Part shown: piece by piece, positions 13,001-21,200 of the stretch
Position numbering within the stretch: the stretch's first letter is position 1
How the letters are laid out: each line of letters opens with the position of its first letter
Assembly (NCBI GenBank): GCA_933228895.1
Contig: OW121858.1
Span: forward strand, 34,309,859-34,373,858
DNA from: Platycnemis pennipes
Lineage: Eukaryota; Arthropoda; Insecta; Odonata; Platycnemididae
Direction: 5' to 3'
Length of the DNA stretch: 64,000 nucleotides
Notes under the pieces: generated by a model
Told to the model about the DNA's origin: nothing
The model's database searches: none
The model's input: only the letters and a program-made list of their open reading frames with translations
Position numbers and translations under genes: made by a program

Positions 13001-16000
13001 CTGCGACTAAAGTTGGTGCCACATTTTAAGTGTTCCAGAGGGAATGTTTAAAATGAATTAACATATTTTTATACAATATATAGGTACTACAACTTTTAGA
13101 TATTGGAAACCTGCCAGGGAACGTACACGTGGAAGGCTATGTTTACTTGGTAATTACAGCATATTGCAATGGTCGGTCAACCCGAAAATAGTATTTTCAA
13201 AGTGTGGTAACTACGTGAATACTAGGCGCGAATATTCGAATACCTCGAATATTCGAAGTTGGAGACCTCGAGTAAATATAATAAAAGAATTCGATATTAT
13301 TTCAAGGTATGCGAATCAGAGGTATTCGATATATTAGCAAGTATTAGAATATTTGCAATTGTTAGAATATTTGCAAGTATTCGAAGTTCGAGACCTCGAA
13401 TACATATGCTAAAATAATTCAATATTATTCGAAAGTATTCGAATTAGAGGTATTCGAATATTTTGAAATATTCTAATTTCGAGACCTCGAGTAAATATGA
13501 TAAAATAATTCGACATTAACACAAGGAATTCGAATCAGAAGTATTCGAAGTTCGAGACCTCGAATACATATGCTAAAATAATTCAATATTATTCGAAAGT
13601 ATTCGAATTAGAGGTATTCGAATATTTTGAAATATTCTAAGTTTGAGACCTCGAGTAAATATGCTAACAGAATTCGATATTATTAGAAGGAAATCGACTC
13701 AGAAGTATTCGAAGTTCGAGACCTCAAATCAATATGCTAAAGGAATTCGATATTCCAGATGTCGAATATTTATGCTAATGACGCTGTAATTGGCATGCTG
13801 ACGAACTACATCAAATGTGCCGCTAGAAGATGGCGAGGATAAGAGTCTGTTGCTGGGTTTTACCCCATTAAATATGGTAGAAAGACAACAGCTTCGACTA
13901 ATGGATTTCCAGCAAAACGGTTGCCTTTTCACCATATATAACGCGCCGAAACTAGTCTACGCTAGTCACGATTGAAAAATTGAAAAAAAAGGAAAAACGT
14001 ATAGTATATCAGTTACGAATCCAGTATTCGAAATATTCGAAAATCGAAATATTCGATTCATCATTTAATATACGTATTCTAAACTCGAATTCTAGAAATC
14101 TGCTATTCGACTCATGTCTAAAGTTAACACTTATACGCGCATAATAGTTATAATCCTGTTATAATGAGTTCATATTTACGAGAATCTACCCTGAAGTGGA
14201 CATTGCACACTACTCTGCTCTCGTAAATGAGCAAAAGAGGCCGATACCGGCCGAGCGATACGTAATAGCAAAATTGTGTAATACAGCGCAGTTAAACTTT
14301 TTTTCGTATGGATTTTTAATATCCTTTGAAACCTTTTTTCAATGTGATAACTGCGTGATTGCGGTAATTGTGATAACTGCGAAACATCTATAAAATCATC
14401 CTGTTATAAATTAAAACTACAGCAAAATTTCTTGGTAAAATACAAGAGAAGTGCGAATACTACCAGCAAATAACTGAAATATCTCGAATATTAGAAAGCA
14501 TTTGATATTCGAGATCTTGAATAATTATGTTAGTTACGCTATATTTGGCGTGTTGACTAAGTACATAATTAATTACATATCTGGACTCATGGTGTACCTA
14601 AAATTACTGCTCGCTAATTAACGCTTATAATGGTCAATATATTCAACAGACCACTATTGGTAGTAGAATTATTTATTTTTATACATTTGACACTTTCAAC
14701 TAGATTAAAGTTATTTATTTAATTAACTTATAGCTTATTACTTCAACAGGGAACAAATTAATGAGCAAATTGGCATAAAACGTTTCAATTGTTTACAATT
14801 TCAATTGTAATTGCAGTCTTCAAGGTGTTCGAAATTCGAGATATTCGATTAATGATCAGATATTCGAATTCCAGAAATCTGCATTTCGACCCGGATCTAT
14901 AAAAAACCTCAATTGCACAAAAAAATCAACTAGGCCTTTCAACACCTCCCCCAATTCTTAATTTTCTTAAAGAAAGGAGTTCGTATTAACGAGAATTTAC
15001 ACTTTTCCGGCTAAAATTGAAATATACACTTTCTTTTTGTCGTATTGGTGCACGCTTGTTGCTATCAATATTGATAAAGGAGGATTTACTGAATTCGTGC
15101 AAGGAGATCGCTCCCTATTTGCATTATCGGTGAAGTCTATTGGTAACAACTTCATATTAATGAGGGTTTACAACGCAACAGCTCCGTACTTACATAATCA
15201 TTGGACTCTAGTGGTAGTGAGTTTACATTAAAGAGGATTTAAACGCAACAGTAGCATAGATTTCGTCGTGACACAATATTACACTGTTCGTTAACACTTT
15301 TTCACGATTTACGGTCTTACTCTTGTTATAACGAGTTCGTAGTTACGAGTTTTCGCTCCATTCGGGATGGTTATGATATACAAGAATGGGAGTATACGGA
15401 AAGTTAAGTCATTTCAGGTAAACGCTTCGTGATTTTTCCACTACAGCAATAAAATACTATAGGGAGGTTGGCTCGTGACTGCTTGAGTCAAGTTGCCCGA
15501 GGAATCTTATTAATTTAAGTACGAGTACATGCCTAAGTTATCCTTACTTCACAAAGAAAATTATACCTAAACTATTGAAAGTCATAAGCATCACAAGAAA
15601 TACGATGGAAAGTCGAAAGATTTATTTTTTATGATAATTTTAATCAGCTCAACGATGGAGTCAATTCAGCATTTACGTTAGTGAAATAAATTCATGTACT
15701 CAATGAATTTACTAATTTATAACACCAGAATATTACTATCAAACGTTATGTTATAATATTTTCCTGAAATATTCTCTAATATCTCATTAGTAATGATATT
15801 ATTCATACGCCAACCATGTTATTCACAAATCAGGAAGTCAACTACGCATTTCGTCTGCTATTAGAGCAGAAATTGGTGGATTTAGCGAAAAATACGGTGG
15901 GTTGATGCCCTTTTTTTCGTGTCATTCTATTCCTTGTGAAATTACGCATAAAATATCAGTTTTTTGTACAAAAATGACATGTCTGTATGGTATTTTTGAA

Positions 16001-17546
16001 CGTCATATTCCCATGTAATTGCCATTCTCGCCGTAAATCATATGTATTTTCAAATGCAATTTGTGGAAAAAGGAGTATGGGTTGATATAATTATCTTTAC
16101 TTTATTAGATAGAGTAACTTTAGAGCTATAAGTGCAGAAAATATAAAAAAATGACATGACTTACACTTTTCGGATCAGCCTCCTTAAAGGGGTTGTTGGT
16201 TTGCCATAGCACTGTGACCTAGACGTGTTACCACTGCAATCCCATTTTTGCGAGTACATATAAACGAAATTATTTCCTTGTTATATAAAACGGATATACG
16301 AGGGAAGAGTCCGAGATATTGCACTCTGAGTGCGGATAATGTGGTGTGTATATTCGAGATTTTTTGTGTATCACTATCGGAGCGACCTATTGACCGGTCT
16401 TATCCGATTTAACAACTCACATACTGCATAACGCGCCACGTAATTAAGAGGAAAATAATTTAAATCTCAGCAGGACCATTGCATGGAGTCGTAACCCTGC
16501 CATTCTGATGTCAAAGATGTTACGTATTAACGAGGTTACTCCGAGTACTAACAACTATCGATACAGACGTTTGCGAGTGCCGAAATGAACGAGTAGCAAG
16601 GAGAGTAGGCATGGGCGGTACTTAAAAAAGTACCGGTATTTTTGTGATGAGTATTAAATAGCAATAATAATACTCCCCCGGTAGTACCGACGAAAAAATA
16701 CCGGTATACCGGTACTTTCGTGATTGATTAAATATGATAATAAGTTGAAAATTAACGATCGTCTTACCCTAATTATCCGGTATTTCGGCAAATTAGAATA
16801 CCAGACAGACAATAATTCATTCATTCATATTTTATTCTTCAATAGCACGTATTTAGTATTCTCCATACCTTGGGATCAAGTCAAATTACGTATCAATTCT
16901 CACTTTTGTTCAACTAGAATTTTGGCTCCAATTCTCGTAAAATTACTGTGCAAGTTATATTATATTCATATAGAAAAAATCGTAATCGTAAGGCAATTCT
17001 TCATTAAGACTGTTAATATGTTGTTTATGACGTTGTTTATTAGTGCTGTTTATTAACATCAACTTCGCTTTAAATATTATCAACACTCAATTGTTTTAGT
17101 AGTTAGTTGACTGACAAAACATGAGATGGCAGCGCTGTCCAGGTACCGGTATTTCTAGTACCGGTACCTTCGGTAGTACCGCTTTGAAATACTGGCCGGT
17201 GCTACCGGAGTAAAAAAAATAGTACTCGGTACTACCGAATACCGGTATTTTTTGCCCATCCCTAAAGGAGAGCACATTAAATTTGCTCTGGGAACACGAC
17301 ATAGTCGTAATATCGACGATTACTCGTTTTAACGAGTACGTTATAACGGGTTTGAGTGAGTAATGACCGTCCACGAACCAGCTCTAGGATCTTGCATATG
17401 CCGGGCGGCGTCTTGAAGTACTCGAGGTTGATTGCGAGCCACGAGAGGGCGCTGGAGTTGGTTCCGGCGCCGGCGCCGTTACTGGCGCCTCCCCTCTCGG
17501 CCTGGGACTGCGTTTTCGGTGGCGCCGCGTTGGTGCTTGACATCAT
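3934..17546 (-). CDS. MARVEL-domain tetraspanning membrane protein, 4 coding exons, complete
   Basis: Joining 17546-17379, 12763-12593, 11526-11410 and 4017-3934 on the minus strand gives 540 nt: 179 codons plus stop. All three junctions are phase 0 with GT donors and AG acceptors. The N-terminus (residues 1-40) is a Ser/Ala/Gly-rich, probably cytosolic tail. Four hydrophobic segments follow, at about residues 49-69, 75-99, 116-138 and 153-170, and the protein ends NEYKESRAA. The motif CMACASPAYLSGTHWFLFVV, the short linker IDWTLTEFINTG and the WIPYSGFY stretch before the last segment resemble insect CKLF/CMTM-like and plasmolipin-like MARVEL proteins; the length also fits (about 150-190). 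MARVEL proteins act in membrane apposition and vesicle traffic. That role is family knowledge and is not shown here. The exact orthologue is unknown, so no symbol is given. Confidence 0.85.
4018..4871. other. Intron 3, unassigned part
   Basis: AT-rich intron sequence with no recognisable element, including a small TAA/ATT-rich tract near 4165-4220. The short frames here overlap in different phases and show no protein signature. Confidence 0.5.
4872..5075 (-). pseudogene. LINE ORF2 C-terminal remnant
   Basis: The minus strand encodes a stretch with CVTVNHSASLIFNKLPLNIK followed by an FKRELRRLLLAEAYYHLDEF-type end and a stop near 4872. The order FN-LP-IK, then FKRELR, then an aromatic-rich EF(L/M) end is characteristic of the C-terminus of Jockey/CR1-type reverse transcriptase ORFs. 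No start or RT core is present, so this is a 5'-truncated copy, as is usual for LINEs. It lies in intron 3 in the same orientation as the host gene. Confidence 0.65.
5105..6640. repeat. Imperfect inverted repeat split by a hAT insertion
   Basis: The left arm (about 5105-5202) and right arm (about 6493-6640) are imperfect reverse complements. AAAGATAAAAAGTACTTGG on the left matches CCAAGTACTTTTTATCTTT on the right, and CCGGTTTCAGGAGTATCAGG matches the CTGATGATGACC...GTTGAAACTGGT stretch. The hAT element at 5203-6484 sits near the loop of this palindrome, so the palindrome is the older feature. It may be the end of a retroelement or a separate hairpin element. Confidence 0.65.
5203..6484. mobile_element. 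Non-autonomous hAT-type element with 8-bp target duplication
   Basis: The element begins TAGAGATGGGCAA and ends TTGCCCATCTCTA. It is flanked on both sides by the same octamer ATCAGGAG (5195-5202 and 6485-6492). An 8-bp duplication with TAGRGATGGGC termini is diagnostic of the hAT superfamily. At 1,282 bp it has no transposase frame (longest about 78 codons). About 150 bp near the left end (5220-5360) is repeated in direct orientation near the right (about 5990-6135), both carrying AATAGCATTGAGATATAAAT, so the interior contains an internal duplication. Confidence 0.9.
6783..7082 (-). pseudogene. LINE ORF2 C-terminal remnant (second copy type)
   Basis: The minus-strand frame reads through a DDTRWKNDFRM segment, then GVLFFNSLPNAIKSINS, FQKRKKYLTDNAVYSVEEFL and a stop at 6783. 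FN-LP-IK plus YSVEEFL is the classic end of Jockey/CR1-like reverse transcriptase ORFs. Similarity stops near 7082, where a plus-strand LINE of another type begins, so this copy is truncated at a breakpoint or by that insertion. The frame extending to 7202 is therefore chimeric. Confidence 0.72.
7083..8003 (+). pseudogene. Non-LTR retrotransposon (RTE-like LINE), 5'-truncated reverse transcriptase
   Basis: From about 7086 the plus strand encodes RIRKGVRQGCALSPVIFN (RT domain 4), then LRFADDKAL (RT domain 5, the FADD catalytic motif), INKEKTKILV and FCYLGSRVTNDG, followed by a stop. Remnants continue in shifted frames with GEKRSLL, RDNLFGHILRHDGLMKTILE and a final MEWKAASNQS at about 7980. Stops and frameshifts break it into at least three frames, so it is inactive. 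The tail ends in a short TGATGATGATG tract, which is typical of RTE-type elements. Its 3' end recurs at about 8065-8510 and 43606-43690. Confidence 0.88.
8065..8510 (+). pseudogene. Second copy of the same LINE 3' end, split by a MITE
   Basis: The sequence from CTTGAGACACGATAGCCTGA through GAGGGAAAAGTGAATGGGAA matches the 3' part of the LINE just upstream (about 7800-8003). Homology resumes after 8404 with AGAGAAGAATTACGTCACAA and ends with the same CAAACCAATCCTAGGAT and TGATGATGA tail. A 221-bp MITE separates the two halves. The copy is 5'-truncated. Confidence 0.85.
8184..8404. mobile_element. 221-bp MITE with TAA duplication (PIF/Harbinger-like)
   Basis: Ends AGGCCGCTTTACACGATACA and, inverted, AGGCCGTTTTACACGATACA. 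It is flanked by TAA on both sides (8181-8183 and 8405-8407). The uninterrupted LINE copy upstream gives the empty site (GTGAAAGAGAAGAATT). A 3-bp TAA duplication is characteristic of PIF/Harbinger elements. There is no coding capacity. A longer relative is at 47769-48555. Confidence 0.85.
8511..9134. other. Intron 3, unassigned part
   Basis: No recognised element except AT-rich sequence and a weakly repeated ATATAAATATATTT motif near 8918-8978. Confidence 0.45.
9536..10352. mobile_element. MITE family D, complete copy
   Basis: Terminal inverted repeats AGGGTAGTTTCCTTC and, at the right end, AATAGGAAACTACCC. It is flanked by AAT on both sides (9533-9535, 10353-10355). Removing the element and one AAT restores CATACAATTATTGTG, the uninterrupted family C sequence seen at other C copies. 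About 817 bp with no transposase frame. A 3-bp duplication is compatible with PIF/Harbinger-type mobilisation. Diagnostic interior: GAAGCATGGCGTGAAG and CACCTGGTGGCAGGT. Confidence 0.82.
10371..10590 (-). mobile_element. MITE family B fragment
   Basis: Reverse complement of the left-central part of family B (compare 29210-29400): GCAATATGGAACCTATACCG, GTGACGTCAGAAGGCGTTTC and GGTCACGTGACTTTCGTC. Neither B terminus is present. It sits in the remaining right part of the family C copy. Confidence 0.85.
10606..11409. other. Intron 3, segment adjoining exon 3
   Basis: No recognised element. Overlapping antisense frames at 11147-11508 are shadows of exon 3 and its flanks. Confidence 0.5.
11410..11526 (-). 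CDS. Coding exon 3
   Basis: The acceptor GTTGTTGTTTCGCAG precedes GAG TTC ATC, and the donor GGG|GTGAGTGC is close to consensus. The exon encodes EFINTGVSAVLYIVAFLVQI and then IVWIPYSGFYASGANITAG, giving the third membrane segment and an extracellular-type loop with one N-glycosylation sequon (NIT). It has 39 codons and keeps phase 0. Confidence 0.87.
11527..12592. other. Intron 2
   Basis: About 1.07 kb, AT-rich, with no recognised mobile element. It is the smallest and cleanest of the three coding introns. Confidence 0.7.
12593..12763 (-). CDS. Coding exon 2
   Basis: The acceptor TGTTTTTTCTTCCAG precedes CTC TTC GGC, and the donor is ACG|GTACGTAC. The exon encodes LFGIICMACASPAYLSGTHW, FLFVVVTSFISAIAWTAIYL and LSIRQQLNRIPIDWTLT (57 codons): the rest of membrane segment 1, the short CASPAYLSG loop and membrane segment 2. 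The loop and the hydrophobic FLFVVV core are the strongest MARVEL-family signature in the gene. The antisense frames here are shadows. Confidence 0.88.
12787..14395. repeat. Pair of direct repeats around a satellite in intron 1
   Basis: About 230 bp at 12787-13015 recurs at about 14157-14395. Both begin CCGTTATAATGAGTT or TGTTATAATGAGTT, continue ACGAGAATCTACCCTGAAGT and GAGCAAAA(G/A)GGGCCGATACC-like sequence, and end in a run of T. The TTATAAYGAGTTCGTATTT core also occurs near 15325 and is related to CGTTATAACGGGTTT next to exon 1. Terminal TTATAACGAGTT sequences are common in pogo/Tc1-type MITEs; calling this one is inference. Confidence 0.6.
13213..13790. repeat. ATTCGAA-rich satellite, about 165-bp higher-order unit
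   Basis: Short TATTCGAAT palindromes are arranged in a longer unit. TTCGAGACCTCGAATACATA occurs at about 13388 and again about 165 bases later, followed each time by GCTAAAATAATTCAATATTA. Smaller scattered pieces with the same TATTCGA core lie at 14020-14115, 14490-14530 and 14825-14890. No coding potential. Confidence 0.8.
14396..15460. other. Intron 1, mostly unassigned
   Basis: AT-rich sequence with scattered TATTCGA fragments of the neighbouring satellite. No gene or complete mobile element recognised. Confidence 0.45.
15461..16187 (+). mobile_element. MITE family A copy 1 (in intron 1)
   Basis: Begins GGGAGGTTGGCTCGTGACTG and ends CGGATCAGCCTCC followed by TTAA; the left TTAA is degraded. 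The interior matches the five other full copies: AAAGTCATAAGCATCACAAG, AATTCATGTACTCAATGAAT, ATATTATTCATACGCCA, AAAATACGGTGGGTTGATGC and GAACTTTAG-like pieces in the same order. Non-coding, about 730 bp. Confidence 0.88.
16188..16605. other. Intron 1, unassigned
   Basis: No recognised element or frame. The last eight bases (16598-16605) are the left target duplication of the hAT element that follows. Confidence 0.5.
16606..17264. mobile_element. 659-bp hAT-type element in intron 1
   Basis: Begins TAGGCATGGGCGGTAC and ends TACCGGTATTTTTTGCCCAT then CCCTA. It is flanked by the exact octamer AAGGAGAG on both sides (16598-16605, 17265-17272). The subterminal regions are rich in GGTACCGGTA palindromes. 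A 110-codon frame (16724-17056) has no transposase features. Its right end is only about 110 bp from the exon 1 donor, close enough to matter for splicing. Confidence 0.9.
17379..17546 (-). CDS. First coding exon (exon 1) with start codon
   Basis: Two adjacent ATGs open the frame (17546-17541); the first has G at -3 and is taken as the start. The exon encodes MMSSTNAAPPKTQSQAERGG, a Gly/Ala-rich stretch, LSWLAINLEYFKTPPGICKI and LEL, ending CTG|GTTCGTGG at the donor. That donor is weaker than the others. The LNLEYFKTPPG-like segment directly before the first membrane helix is typical of insect MARVEL proteins. The exon is GC-rich against an AT-rich background. A likely 3' splice site at 17586-17587 suggests it carries 39 nt of 5' UTR. 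Confidence 0.87.
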
Positions 17547-17585
17547 GCCGCGTACTGCTGCACCGCTGTCTCAATCACTGCAACC

Positions 17586-17602
17586 CTGCAACAGATAGGA
17601 GG
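17586..17602 (-). promoter_or_regulatory. Putative 3' splice site before the start-codon exon
   Basis: On the minus strand the sequence CCTCCTATCTGTTGCAG has a pyrimidine tract and AG, 39 nt before the first ATG. If used, the exon spans 17585-17379 and an untranslated exon and the promoter lie further right, beyond at least the donor-repeat array. No promoter could be recognised. Confidence 0.45.
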
Positions 17603-17814
17603 ATAGATATGGCATCAATGCTCCCGATATACGAACATGAAATACACAGCTACAAAGCAATCCAAATCAAATGAAAAAATCGATGCACATCCAACAAAGA
17701 TTGCGTAAAATATCGATTTAGATCTGTCGGCGCTAGTATAAAACCTTGATACACATCGTTATACATACACTGACATGTACAATGGACGCGAATTGATTAT
17801 TTTGATGCATTAGG

Positions 17815-18285
17815 TAACTATGTATGTCTTTGTAACTATGCTGTATAGATGTGCAATACGTCACATATATACTTCTTCGTAATATGGACGATTACTCCTT
17901 ATAGCGACTACGTTATAACGAGTTTTAGTGAGTAATGACCGTCCACGAACCAGCTCTAGGATCTCGCATAGTTATGCATGTCTTTGTAACTATGCTGTAT
18001 CGATATGCAATACGTCACATATATACTTCTTCGTAATATCGACGATTACCCGTTATAGCGACTATGTTATAACGGGTTTTAGTGAGTAACGACCGTCCAC
18101 CAACCAGCTCTAGGATCTCGCATATGCATGTATGTCTTTGTAACTATGCTGTATAGATGTGCAATACGTCACATATGTACTTAGTCGTAATATCGACGAT
18201 TACTCCTTATAGCGACTACGTTACAACGGGTTTGAGTGAGTAATGACCATCCACGAACCAGCTCTAGGATCTCGCATATGCAAAT
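17815..18285 (-). repeat. Three 154-bp tandem units, each copying the exon 1 donor region
   Basis: Three consecutive units share CTTTGTAACTATGCTGTAT, GCAATACGTCACATAT, TCGTAATATCGACGATTAC and CCAGCTCTAGGATCTCGCAT. The last part is the reverse complement of the exon 1 end plus donor; the corresponding GT dinucleotides are at 17949-17950, 18103-18104 and 18257-18258, spaced 154 bp. Homology with the gene copy covers about 100 bp, from near 17303 in the intron to about 17400 in exon 1. The array lies upstream of the start codon. Confidence 0.85.
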
Positions 18286-18404
18286 AGTTACGTAGATACA
18301 TGAATGTGTTCGATATATAGCAACTGACATGAGAATCGTATTTGTCGATATATATAACAATCGACTTTAATGCATAGATATTCACTCATAGGTCAATTCT
18401 TGTG

Positions 18405-18945
18405 CAGCGTTTACACGGAGCAATTGACTGCCTTGACAGTCGCGAGATGCGCGATATATCGATATCGCTACTGCTTATGATGCGTCTGCACCAACTTCTA
18501 TACAGCTTAAAGCTAAAGGCGTTGTCATAACAAATAAATAGCGTTTTTTTAAATAGTGATTGATGCTTAAATTTTAATGAAATTCTTATAGCAATAAATT
18601 CCATTGACATTTATCTTTTGTTCCCATTCTTTAAAGAGTATAATATCCCCTTTTGGGGAGAGATATCCTTGTTATTTTGTCCAAATTTTCGATAACAGAC
18701 GTCGTGAATTGCTTTCCGTTGGCGATTGTTGCGATTGTGTTGGATACATTTCCGCTTAAAAAGTAAACGGTCTTCAACTTTGTTAATAGCTCGAAATAGG
18801 ATCGATAGTGTTCGACACGTGTCCACTATCGACCCCTGAACTCGCATCGCAGTTGCTATTTACACGTGCGATTGGAGCTTGACAGTTGCTAGCAGTTGAC
18901 TGTCATTGCAGTTAACTGCTTATTGTAAAAGCACCTTTACAATTG
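18405..18945 (-). mobile_element. MITE family H copy 1
   Basis: Carries GCGTTTACACGGAGCAATTG at one end and TTACACGTGCGATTGGAGCT with GCAGTTGACTGTCATTGCAG near the other. Its interior (GCTTTCCGTTGGCGATTGTT, CCCTTTTGGGGAGAGATATC) is shared with the copies at 56.3-57.3, 60.0 and 60.6 kb. A 78-codon minus frame (18611-18847) covers the conserved interior but is not recognisable as a protein family. Confidence 0.75.
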
Positions 18946-19390
18946 CTTCTATAGACATATTGTAAACACATATCGATCTATGTGATACTTAAATCAACGT
19001 AATACAAATCTGGGTGATCGAAGCATAATAATCGATTTATGCTGCACATGGAAATCGATGCTATCAATACATATCTACGTGATAAATCGATGACTATCTA
19101 TTTGATAGATAAATATCGATCATTTCATCGATTCGTGTACGTATGTGTTGATCCAAACGTATTGTTCGACACGATTGTGTTACGTCGTGTGATCCTGATG
19201 ATTAATATCGATTATTACGATATGTACATAGCAACGGAATTAATTGACGAAGGTATATCAATCAGTGTTGACCCATACAAGTTTATCGATTTAATACACA
19301 TGGATATACATAATCGATACGTTACAATCGATTTCATTATTGCTGGCAGATCGAGGTATATCTTGAGCATCTATTTGGATGGCTCACGAT
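18946..19390. repeat. ATCGAT-rich low-complexity tract
   Basis: Many scattered ATCGAT palindromes in AT-rich sequence. A 128-codon frame (19039-19425) runs through it and into the next element. Its repetitive I/D/Y-rich composition follows from the ATCGAT motif and I do not call it a gene. Confidence 0.55.
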
Positions 19391-20368
19391 TTAAGGTGGC
19401 TGGGTCGAAATTTACAGTTGCATAGATGTTCTTCATAATTTCAATATTTGTTCCTTTAATTATGCTCTAAAATTCTACGGGAAATTTTTTTTGGGTATTC
19501 AGTGTAGTTTTTGAGATATTTAAGGTTTTTTAACATGGGGCCTTATGGCGAACCCCACTTCGTAAGGTTCAATTATGTAACATTTACGTTTCTACCACAC
19601 AGATTTTCACCAAAAACTTAATTTTTGTGGATATTACCCAACAATTTTTATTCTTAGAAAATCAACCAGTGTTATCGACTTATTTCCCCCGCATATACGA
19701 AATAAAAAAAATATTCCTTAAATTTTCAAATATGGCGCGCGAAGTTTTGAGGTGCATTTGGCAACGTAGAATCAGACGAGGGAAAGCGAAGGCGCGCGAG
19801 AAACCACATCAAATCACACCACAAAGTCCAAGAACATTACAATGTAGTCCCCTTGACAGAGTTCTTGAGAATAGACGAATACGACACCTACCGTTACGAC
19901 CGCTGAAACACAGAAACAATTGCCTACACAACAGCGGTGCCGAATTTCAGAATGTGCGTTGTTGCCGAGTAAAGAAAGAGAGATTAAATGAATGGTTTAA
20001 ACAAATTTTATGAATGTTTACGCGTTTAATCACAATTATTTCGTCACTACAAAGTATGCTAATACCCATAGCACAATATTACATACTTTTTTAATCCATA
20101 CATTAAAACCAACATCTCCAAGGTCAAAGGATATGGACAGAGTGACAACGTTCAGGTTGCCTAGAAACCAAATCAAGTCAAGTTTTATGCTATGTTTCAT
20201 GTCAATATTTAAATTCAAAAGGGCAATGTTTCAATATGACTTGAGAATTAGAGGCATCCGGTTGAAATGTCGTGTAATTTAATCATCTCCAAGCAATTTT
20301 TCAGTGCCATTTAAATTATATGAGCACTAGTTCTCAACGACTCACGATTACCGAACCAGCCACCTTAA
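19391..20368. mobile_element. Single-copy TTAA-flanked element
   Basis: Begins TTAAGGTGGCTGGGTCG and ends CGAACCAGCCACCTTAA, so the inverted termini share TTAAGGTGGCTGG. TTAA sits at both ends (19391-19394, 20365-20368). The interior (about 978 bp) is unlike families A and C. A 128-codon basic frame at 19627-20013 and a 90-codon frame at 20010-20282 abut, but neither shows a recognisable domain. Confidence 0.75.
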
Positions 20369-21197
20369 TAAAGGTTCTATTCCCATTGTGAATGCGAAAG
20401 CTGTTTAGTAATAGTGATCTAAGAGATTTGTTCTCCTGAGTCGTTCGGATAAATTGTTCGTCATCTACGGATCCGTTCTTCGGGATCGAGATGATCCGTT
20501 CACTCCACGAAGACTCGGTACGCCGCTCGCGACCGATTCAAAAGAGAGACACGCGGTGCGCATTTCGAGGCGTGAATGCAAATCAACGCCTCTTTATCTT
20601 TAAGGCGTCGTCGACGTCTGGCTAAGAAGTTCCTGCCTCGGGAGACATCTCCTTCAATGGGCTTCCTTCATCTGCCGGAAGTCCAACGAACTGCGGGGCG
20701 CGTGAGAAATATTGAATCACGAGAAAAAAAAAGTTGACTGGCTCGGATCGTCACGCCTTCCTCCGACTTCCGGAACCTTCTTTTGACAAACGACGATCTG
20801 TGTGCGACAGTTTAAATCTCTCTCGGCAAAGCCTCGTTCACAAACGTTGAATATGGTGCCTGAACACAGGATAAAACTGTCATTCCCTACACTTATAATG
20901 AAAAACCTTATATTATCATCTACACGATACGTAATGCCCTGCAGGCCACCATAAAGGTGTGTGGCAGGGGGTGAATTCACGCCAAACATGCACTACATAT
21001 CATGCAAAACAAAGGGATCATTAATAATATAAAGTTTAAACTTCACATTTAAAAAAACGATAAAAATAGCAACGTGAGCATGATAATAAAACATTCTGTT
21101 AGTTGGGTTACGTTCAAGTCCTTACACCAACATACAGCTAGCAATGTTATCCATTGCTGCACTCGTATTGGACATATTTACCGTTATTCATACCCCT
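20369..21197. other. Unassigned, GC-richer segment
   Basis: From about 20440 to 20720 the sequence is clearly richer in GC and CpG than its surroundings, but I find no convincing exon. Near 20938 the phrase GCAGGCCACCATAAAGGTGT followed by GTGGCAGGGGGTGAATTC resembles the 3' end of an old retroelement. A 90-codon minus frame (20717-20989) crosses it. Confidence 0.35.
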
Positions 21198-21200
21198 AAT

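Noticed and set aside
12510..13022. 170-codon minus frame overlapping exon 2
   Set aside because: It is in a different phase from the MARVEL exon, runs through both splice sites and shows no protein signature; a shadow of exon 2.
18611..18847. 78-codon minus frame in family H as a small gene
   Set aside because: The region is conserved among H copies as DNA, but the frame is broken by stops and length changes in the other copies.
19039..19425. 128-codon I/D/Y-rich frame
   Set aside because: Composition follows from scattered ATCGAT motifs, and the frame runs across the left boundary of the TTAA-flanked element at 19391.
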